A stretch of 10,952 nucleotides of DNA from CAZIVO01 sp964542765 (GTDB lineage: Bacteria; Planctomycetota; UBA1135; UBA2386): the NCBI GenBank assembly GCA_964542765.1, contig CAZIVO010000117.1, forward strand, positions 1 through 10,952, in the 5' to 3' direction. Positions 6,252-10,952 of the stretch are shown here, piece by piece. Both the position numbers and the translations under genes were made by a program. Under the pieces are notes generated by a model, which saw only the letters and a list, made by a program, of their open reading frames with translations, was not told the origin of the DNA and made no database searches. How positions within the stretch are numbered: position 1 is the stretch's first letter; each line of letters begins with the position of its first letter.

Positions 6252-8269
6252 TTTCCCTGCTCCACGAGTGACAGGAAAGATGCTTCGTCGAGGACGTTGA
6301 GTCCGAGCTTGTGGGCTTTTTCCGCCTTGTTTCCCGCTGCTTTGCCGATCACCACATCGGTCACTTTTTTGGTGATCGATGATGCGGTGGCGGCACCCAT
6401 GGATTCCGCGATCTTTCTGGCGCCGTCCCGACTCAGTTGTTCGAGGCTGCCGGTGAAGCAGAAGATGCGTCCGGCAAGTGGTCCGCCGACGCTCGTTGAA
6501 GGCTCTTCTTCTCGAACCTTCAGGCCAGCCTTGGCTGATGCGGAGAGAAAGCGAAGATTTCCATCGGACGCGAAGAACTTGACCACGGAGTGGGCTACTT
6601 CTGGCCCTACACCGTCAACGCCGATCAGTTGTTCCTCATTTGCTCCGCAGAGATTCCCCAGAGAACCGAAGTGAGTGGCGAGATCCTTGGCTGTTTGTTC
6701 GCCGACATGGCGGATGCCGAGTGCATACACGAACCGAGCGAGGGTTGGTCGCAGAGCCTTGTCGATCTCGGCACAGAGTCGGTCGTAAGACTTCTCCCCC
6801 CACCTCTCGAGCCCCAGAATTTTTTCCCTGTGCTGTGGGAGGAGAAAAACATCTTCCAGGTTGGTGAGCAGACCTGCTTCCATCAGCTGATCCACATACT
6901 TGGGACCGAGTCGGTCGAGGTTGAGAGTTCGCCTGCCGGCCATGTGGACGATGCGTCCCTTGAGCTGGTCCGGGCACTGCAGGTTGACACAGTAGAGAAA
7001 GGCTCCCTCGGGCGTGAGACCACCGTCACAAGTGGGACAGGAGTTCGGCGCTGCGAAGGGTCTGGAGCCTGAGCCGCGTACGTCGGCGTACACCTTGACG
7101 ACGGCCGGGATCACATCGCCCGCCCGCTCGATTTCAACTTCATCACCTTCTCGCACATCTCTTTCGGCGAGCAGGCCCCAGTTGTGCAGTGTTGCTCGCT
7201 GGACCGTCACGCCTGCGAGTTCGACGGGTGCCAGTTCCGCCACGGGAGTGATGGCACCTGTCCTGCCGACCTGAGCCTTGATGGCAAGGACCTGAGTCCG
7301 AGCTCGGCGAGGCGCAAATTTGTGCGCCAGAAGCCACCGGGGTGCGCGCGCGGTTCGGCCGAGCCGCTGCTGGTAATCAAGCCGGTTAACCTTGGCGACG
7401 ATGCCGTCCATCTCGTACTCGATTTCGCTTCGCCTTGCCTCGAGCTGGTCGTGGAAGGCGATCAGTGCCTCGGTCGAGTCGAGCACCTCGAAGGGGTCTG
7501 CCATGCAAAAACCGAAACCCTTGAGAGCGGAGTGGAGCTCGGCATAGGTTTTTGGGCCGAACTCATCGAGGTGGCCGACGCCCCAGCAAATGAATTCCAG
7601 CCGTCGCCGAGCGACTTCGCGCGGGTTGAGGAGCTTGAGCGAGCCAGCAGCGGCGTTGCGGGCATTACGGAAAGGGGTGTCGGTGGTTGTTTCTGTTTGT
7701 TCGCGCAGCTGATGGAAAGAGGTTCGACTCAAAATAACCTCTCCGCGAACTTCTATTCTCGGAGGGGGGCTTGCTTCTTTGTCGAGGACCAGGGGAATGT
7801 TGCGGATGGTGCGCAAGTTGCGAGTGATGACTTCTCCACGCGTGCCATCGCCACGAGATAGTCCGCGAACGAGCTCTCCGTTTTCATAGAACAGACTCGC
7901 ACTGACACCATCGAGCTTCGGCTCCACGGTCCACTCGAGTGACCCCCCCTCTTCGATCTCCAGAAGCTTGCGCGCTCGGTCGGCAAATTCCTTGACCTGA
8001 GATTCGCTCGTCAGGGAATCGATGGACAGCATCGGCTCGAGATGCTCGGCGGTTTCGAATCCCGTTCCGGTCGGCAGGGCTGCGCCGACTCTTTGTGTCG
8101 GTGAATCGGCTGTTGCGAGATCCGGATGCGATTCTTCCAGCTCCCTCAATTCACGAAACAGGGCGTCGTATTCGGAATCCTCGAGCTCGGCCCGCCCCTC
8201 GTTGTAGTAGAGAGTGTCGGCCTGCTGGATCAGCCGGCGGAGTTTGGCGATACGGTCATGAGGTTCCAC
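6248..8269 (-). CDS. ligA: NAD-dependent DNA ligase LigA
   Basis: LigA seals nicks between Okazaki fragments and in repair, using NAD+ to adenylate itself. The full bacterial architecture is present in 673 residues, the usual family length. Domain Ia has Tyr21-Tyr22 and D-S-E-Y-D (31-35). The nucleophile is Lys118 in E-P-K-L-D-G. Further nucleotidyltransferase motifs are G-D-G-T-R-G-E (140-146), A-R-N-A-A-A-G-S-L (203-211), E-M-D-G-I-V-A-K (286-293) and Lys317 in H-K-F. An OB fold follows (about 325-395), then a zinc finger with Cys411, Cys414, Cys427 and Cys432, helix-hairpin-helix repeats, and a C-terminal BRCT domain (about 597-673). I chose GTG at 8267-8269 because the first Ia helix starts there; the frame is open to 8533 but that extension is Arg/Pro-rich and overlaps the upstream gene. 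No SD is visible. It is probably co-transcribed with the DUF669-like gene upstream, unless the hairpin between them terminates. Confidence 0.95.
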   Translation of the reverse strand: MEPHDRIAKLRRLIQQADTLYYNEGRAELEDSEYDALFRELRELEESHPDLATADSPTQRVGAALPTGTGFETAEHLEPMLSIDSLTSESQVKEFADRARKLLEIEEGGSLEWTVEPKLDGVSASLFYENGELVRGLSRGDGTRGEVITRNLRTIRNIPLVLDKEASPPPRIEVRGEVILSRTSFHQLREQTETTTDTPFRNARNAAAGSLKLLNPREVARRRLEFICWGVGHLDEFGPKTYAELHSALKGFGFCMADPFEVLDSTEALIAFHDQLEARRSEIEYEMDGIVAKVNRLDYQQRLGRTARAPRWLLAHKFAPRRARTQVLAIKAQVGRTGAITPVAELAPVELAGVTVQRATLHNWGLLAERDVREGDEVEIERAGDVIPAVVKVYADVRGSGSRPFAAPNSCPTCDGGLTPEGAFLYCVNLQCPDQLKGRIVHMAGRRTLNLDRLGPKYVDQLMEAGLLTNLEDVFLLPQHREKILGLERWGEKSYDRLCAEIDKALRPTLARFVYALGIRHVGEQTAKDLATHFGSLGNLCGANEEQLIGVDGVGPEVAHSVVKFFASDGNLRFLSASAKAGLKVREEEPSTSVGGPLAGRIFCFTGSLEQLSRDGARKIAESMGAATASSITKKVTDVVIGKAAGNKAEKAHKLGLNVLDEASFLSLVEQGK

Positions 8270-8300
8270 GGCGAGAATTTTGACGCAAAGAGGGTCCGAT

Positions 8301-8340
8301 GTCCTGTGCTGATCGACCGGAGGGCGAATCAGCACAGGAC
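8301..8340 (-). promoter_or_regulatory. Perfect 13-bp inverted repeat in the ligA leader
   Basis: GTCCTGTGCTGAT (8301-8313) and ATCAGCACAGGAC (8328-8340) are exact reverse complements around a 14-base loop. The element fills most of the 88-base gap between the DUF669-like stop and the ligA start. In the direction of transcription it is followed by CCTCTTTGCG rather than a T-run, so it is not a standard terminator. It could be an attenuator, an mRNA processing or stability element, or a protein binding site. The transcribed loop contains CCTCC, an anti-SD-like string. Confidence 0.7.
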
Positions 8341-8357
8341 TGCGTCGCGGAGCCCGG

Positions 8358-8813
8358 TCAAAATGGGATGTCGGACGCGCCCCCCCGGGGGGCCGCGTCT
8401 TCCGCGGGAGCTTCCCCGGTCTCGGCCAGGGCCCGGTAGCCCTCATAAGGGACCTCGTTGCGGCGAATGGTTTGACCATGGCCATCCTCATAGGCGACCG
8501 GCCGCACCTCGACAAAGGCGCGGCGTCCGGCAAGCTCGTCCGGCTCGATCCTGACCTTGCCCTGAGTGGGCAGCCCCAGAGCGGCGAAGACCCGCCGGAC
8601 CCGTGCCCGACCGCGAGTCGAGAAGATCAGGTTGTCCCAGGCCGCGTGACGGCCCTGGAATTCTCCCTCGTCCACCAGTAACCGAAGGGCCCAGAGATCG
8701 TCGCCCGCTTTGGTGCTGCGCTGCCGCACCTCCTCTACCCGGCATAAATAAGTCCCGGCGGGGACGGTGACGTAGTCCGTCTCTTCCCCGACGGCGTCGA
8801 AGTCCAGTTCCAT
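8358..8813 (-). CDS. DUF669-like protein with SSB-type C-terminal tip (putative ssDNA-binding)
   Basis: The 151-residue protein follows the DUF669 pattern known mainly from phage replication and recombination cassettes: an early V-P-A-G-T-Y segment (17-22), a charged strand with T-K-A-G-D-D-L-W, then G-E-F-Q-G-R with W-D-N, a helix R-V-R-R-V-F-A-A-L-G-L, L-A-G-R-R-A-F-V-E-V, and a final Y-E-G-Y. DUF669 is thought to adopt an OB-like fold. The tail is decisive: after about residue 125 it is acidic and Ala/Gly/Pro-rich and ends S-D-I-P-F, the tip by which bacterial SSB recruits partners. I infer a single-strand-binding role. The ATG at 8811-8813 has AGGAAAGG upstream (8819-8826). It is the first gene of the ligA unit, with a 61-base gap to divergent hpnC. 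A phage origin is possible, but no other phage gene is present. Confidence 0.68.
   Translation of the reverse strand: MELDFDAVGEETDYVTVPAGTYLCRVEEVRQRSTKAGDDLWALRLLVDEGEFQGRHAAWDNLIFSTRGRARVRRVFAALGLPTQGKVRIEPDELAGRRAFVEVRPVAYEDGHGQTIRRNEVPYEGYRALAETGEAPAEDAAPRGGASDIPF
8374..8399. repeat. 26-base GC palindrome with one mismatch inside the DUF669-like gene
   Basis: GACGCG at 8374-8379 pairs with CGCGTC at 8394-8399, and CCCCCC pairs with GGGGGG about the centre at 8386/8387; only 8380 against 8393 fails to pair. It lies in the codons for the flexible Ala/Pro/Gly linker just before the C-terminal tip. RNA or single-stranded DNA here would fold very stably. Confidence 0.6.
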
Positions 8814-8874
8814 CGTTGCCTTTCCTCGTTATTGTCTTCTGAGTCTGCTCTGGATCAGTGGTGCGTGAGGATGG
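8814..8874. promoter_or_regulatory. Short divergent promoter region between the DUF669-like gene and hpnC
   Basis: Only 61 bases separate the two divergent start codons, so promoters for the ligA unit and the hopanoid operon must lie close together, overlap, or extend into coding sequence. The minus-strand SD is at 8819-8827 and the plus-strand GAGG is at 8867-8870. No convincing -35/-10 pair was found on either strand. Confidence 0.45.
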
Positions 8875-9762
8875 ATGGTTACGCCGGAAACTCGTGAAGA
8901 CCCGATGGCTCCCGCGGTGTCCTCGGAATTTCTGCGCCTTGCGGCCAGGCACTACGAGAATTTCCCGGTCGGATCCTGGCTCGTCCCTCGATTGCAGCGG
9001 CGGCACCTGCACCGGATCTACGCCTTTGCCCGTATTGCTGACGACATCGCGGATGAGGATCGAGATAGCCAGGCCCTCGGCGCGCTGCGTCGATCCCTGC
9101 GCGATCACCTTGTGGATGCGTCGGTGGCCGGGGCTCCGCTGCTGGTGGAACTCCGCACAACGATTCGAGAGTTGAGCTTGCCCGAAGAGTTGTTCTTCGA
9201 TCTTCTGGACGCGTTTGCCGAGGATCTCGAACGCCATCGCCATGATGAGGCGAGCTTGCTTGACTACTGTCGGCGCTCCGCGGATCCGATCGGGCGATTG
9301 GTCTTGCGCGTGTTCGGCCACGATGATCCGCAGATGGACCAGCTTTCGGATCGCATCTGTACAGCCCTGCAACTCGTCAATCATCTGCAGGACATCAAGG
9401 AAGATCTGCGCGATCGCGGGAGGATTTATTTTCCCGAGGAAGACCTCGCTCGCCACGGTGTGACCGAGGCTGACCTGAGATCGGACAGCGCTTCACCGGC
9501 CGTCCGCGCACTGGTTTCGGAGTGGGCTGACCGTACCCGCGAGATGTTTCGTGAAGGTTGGCCTCTGGTCGGCCGGGTGCGGGGTCGGCTTCGGATAGAA
9601 CTGCGAGCGATCCTTCGCGGTGCGGCGGCGGTGTTGCGGCACATGCGCGAAGCCGATCATGACGTTTTATCTACCCATCTGCGGCTCACGCGCCGTGCCA
9701 AGGCGCGAGTGATGCTTGGTGCTCTGGTCTGTTCGAGCATGCCGAAGGAGTTTGCGAAGTGA
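8875..9762 (+). CDS. hpnC: Hydroxysqualene synthase HpnC
   Basis: HpnC converts presqualene diphosphate to hydroxysqualene, the second step of the three-enzyme route to squalene for hopanoids. The 295-residue protein has the trans-isoprenyl synthase helical fold signatures: H-Y-E-N-F-P-V (26-32), Y-A-F-A-R-I-A (49-55), the first Asp-rich motif DDIAD (56-60), Y-C-R-R-S-A-D-P-I-G (131-140), and the second Asp-rich region N-H-L-Q-D-I-K-E-D (169-177), followed by G-R-I-Y-F-P. The H-Y-E-N-F-P-V signature separates HpnC from HpnD. The ATG at 8875 has GAGG four bases upstream; a second in-frame ATG at 8905 is possible but has a poorer site. Its stop overlaps the hpnD start by four bases. It probably acts at the inner face of the cytoplasmic membrane. 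Confidence 0.92.
   Translation: MVTPETREDPMAPAVSSEFLRLAARHYENFPVGSWLVPRLQRRHLHRIYAFARIADDIADEDRDSQALGALRRSLRDHLVDASVAGAPLLVELRTTIRELSLPEELFFDLLDAFAEDLERHRHDEASLLDYCRRSADPIGRLVLRVFGHDDPQMDQLSDRICTALQLVNHLQDIKEDLRDRGRIYFPEEDLARHGVTEADLRSDSASPAVRALVSEWADRTREMFREGWPLVGRVRGRLRIELRAILRGAAAVLRHMREADHDVLSTHLRLTRRAKARVMLGALVCSSMPKEFAK
9745..9750 (+). promoter_or_regulatory. Shine-Dalgarno site that fixes the GTG start of hpnD
   Basis: AAGGAG lies eight bases before the GTG at 9759, inside the hpnC coding sequence. Together with the GTGA overlap it selects this GTG over later in-frame candidates such as the ATG at 9843. Confidence 0.7.
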
Positions 9763-10637
9763 GCAGCCCTTCGACGGCCCGGCTTTCGCCGACGGAGATC
9801 CTGCGCGGGTCCGGCTCGAACTTCCTGACTTCTTTTTCCAGCATGAACGCGGATCGTCGTCGCGGGATGACGGCGATCTATGCTTTTTGCCGGGTCGCAG
9901 ACGACGCTGCCGATGCGTGTGAAAGTGTCGAGGAAGGCCGCGACCATCTGGCTTTCTGGAGGCGTGAGCTGGAGCTGTGCAGCGAAGGCGAGCCCGAGTC
10001 AAAAGTGGGAGAGGCGCTGTGCGCCGCCATCGAGGAATTCGACATCGACGCGAGGCATCTTCATGAGGTTCTGACAGGCGTGGAGATGGATCTCGAGGGG
10101 GTGAGCTGTGAGGATCTCGCTGCGCTGGAGTCGTACTGTCACAAGGTGGCCTCGGCGGTAGGGCTCGCGTGCTTGCCGGTGTTCGGAGTGAAGCCGGACC
10201 CACAAGCGGAGATCTACGCAACCCAGCTGGGCCTCGCGCTTCAGATCACCAATATTCTGCGTGACCTTCAGGTCGATGCTCGACTGGGTCGCGTCTATGT
10301 GCCGAACGATGCTCTCGCTGATGTCGGCATCGATAAGGAGTGGCTGGCTGGCAGCGGACCACCATCGGTTTATGCGAGGGGCGGTCCGGTCGATCTTCTG
10401 TCGCGCCGCTTTGCCGAGATTGCGCGCGAGAGATTTGCTCGGGCTGCACAGGCGCGGGCCTCCCTTCCCTTGTCCGATAGTCGGCGGTTGGTGCCGGCGG
10501 AGATCATGTCGGCGGTCTACCGCGAACTCCTCGGCCGTGTGGAGAAGCGGGGGGGGGATCTCTCTATCTATCCACGAGTGCCGCTCTGGCGAAAGATGTT
10601 CCTCGCCTGGAGAGTTCGTTTACGGGGTTACTCGTGA
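9759..10637 (+). CDS. hpnD: Presqualene diphosphate synthase HpnD
   Basis: HpnD condenses two farnesyl diphosphates head-to-head into presqualene diphosphate, feeding HpnC. The 292-residue protein shows the squalene/phytoene synthase hallmarks: S-N-F-L-T-S-F (20-26), R-R-R-G-M-T-A-I-Y-A-F-C-R (33-45), the first Asp-rich motif DDAAD (48-52), Y-C-H-K-V-A-S-A-V-G (126-135), and the second, N-I-L-R-D-L-Q-V-D (165-173), followed by G-R-V-Y-V-P. This N-terminal pattern is typical of HpnD rather than HpnC. It starts at GTG in a GTGA overlap with hpnC and ends in a GTGA overlap with hpnE, so the three enzymes should be made from one message. A run of nine Gs at 10549-10557 sits near the 3' end without breaking the frame. 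Confidence 0.92.
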   Translation: MSSPSTARLSPTEILRGSGSNFLTSFSSMNADRRRGMTAIYAFCRVADDAADACESVEEGRDHLAFWRRELELCSEGEPESKVGEALCAAIEEFDIDARHLHEVLTGVEMDLEGVSCEDLAALESYCHKVASAVGLACLPVFGVKPDPQAEIYATQLGLALQITNILRDLQVDARLGRVYVPNDALADVGIDKEWLAGSGPPSVYARGGPVDLLSRRFAEIARERFARAAQARASLPLSDSRRLVPAEIMSAVYRELLGRVEKRGGDLSIYPRVPLWRKMFLAWRVRLRGYS

Positions 10638-10952
10638 CTTCTGGTCGCGCTCATGTGATCGGCGGGGGAGTGGCCGGAATCGCCGCTGCCTTCGCTTGCC
10701 TTGATCGAGGTCTGCAGGTGACCTTGTGGGAGTCCCGCAGCCATCTCGGTGGCCGTGCCTTCTCCTTCGAAGATCGGTTGCTCGGCCGATCACTGGACAA
10801 TGGGCCGCACGTCATGCTCGGCTGCTATGCTCGGATGCGGGCGCTGCTTCAGCGTCTCGGCACCGAGGATCGCTTCGAGCGGGATGCGACCCTGCGTCTG
10901 GCCTACCGTTGCCGTGATGGTGGCGCCCACACGCTCAGACTGTCGCGATGGC
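10634..10952 (+). CDS. hpnE: Hydroxysqualene reductase HpnE (5' part, runs off the right edge)
   Basis: Only the first 106 codons are present. They show an FAD-binding Rossmann start: G-G-G-V-A-G (10-15), an acidic Glu33 at the end of the second strand, and G-G-R-A (39-42) as in amine-oxidase-like flavoproteins. L-D-N-G-P-H-V-M-L-G-C-Y (53-64) resembles the HpnE signature; Pro57 replaces the Gln I expect in most members. HpnE reduces hydroxysqualene to squalene, completing the pathway begun by HpnD and HpnC. The GTG at 10634 overlaps the hpnD stop by four bases, with a weak GGGG six bases upstream. Phytoene-desaturase-like relatives are the alternative, but the gene order favours HpnE. Confidence 0.88.
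   Translation, partial: MTSGRAHVIGGGVAGIAAAFACLDRGLQVTLWESRSHLGGRAFSFEDRLLGRSLDNGPHVMLGCYARMRALLQRLGTEDRFERDATLRLAYRCRDGGAHTLRLSRW

Noticed and set aside
8270..8533. LigA extension giving a 761-residue ligase
   Set aside because: It overlaps the well-supported DUF669-like gene, passes through the 13-bp inverted repeat, and would exceed the usual ligase length; the Ia domain begins at the GTG at 8267-8269.

Overview
The window looks like chromosomal DNA from a GC-rich, Gram-negative bacterium that makes hopanoids. The evidence is a secreted porin-like protein at the left edge, an hpnC-hpnD-hpnE squalene operon at the right edge, and coding DNA with a strong G/C third-position bias. The phylum cannot be fixed from this sequence. 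A deltaproteobacterial or myxobacterial type lineage is only a guess.

Layout. Positions 1-539 (minus) hold the 5' part of a porin-like outer-membrane protein with a signal peptide and a strong ribosome binding site. Positions 540-994 are a 455-base divergent non-coding region with several inverted repeats and a tandem repeat that contains two perfect Shine-Dalgarno octamers. Positions 995-6023 (plus) are a tightly overlapping three-gene unit: a cytoplasmic molybdopterin/[4Fe-4S] oxidoreductase, a TM0106-type RecB/Cas4-like Fe-S nuclease, and an Upf1/Dna2-like SF1B helicase. Positions 6135-8813 (minus) are a converging unit, in order of transcription: a DUF669-like protein with an SSB-type C-terminal tip, NAD-dependent DNA ligase (ligA), and a 38-residue single-pass membrane protein missed by length-filtered ORF calling. 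Positions 8875-10952 (plus) carry hpnC, hpnD and the first third of hpnE.

How the genes fit together. The nuclease and helicase together have the domain content of single-chain TM0106/Dna2-like nuclease-helicases, here split into two genes joined by an ATGA overlap. The converging unit supplies a putative ssDNA-binding protein and a nick-sealing ligase, so about 6 kb in the middle holds four nucleic-acid enzymes or binding proteins. This could be a DNA-repair or genome-maintenance neighbourhood, possibly with a defence role, but that is inference. The most unusual link is the molybdoenzyme, whose stop overlaps the nuclease start. HpnD and HpnC convert two farnesyl diphosphates through presqualene diphosphate to hydroxysqualene, and HpnE reduces this to squalene, the hopanoid precursor.

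No rRNA, tRNA, CRISPR array, insertion sequence, integrase or attachment site was recognised. Five gene junctions use a 4-base GTGA or ATGA overlap.
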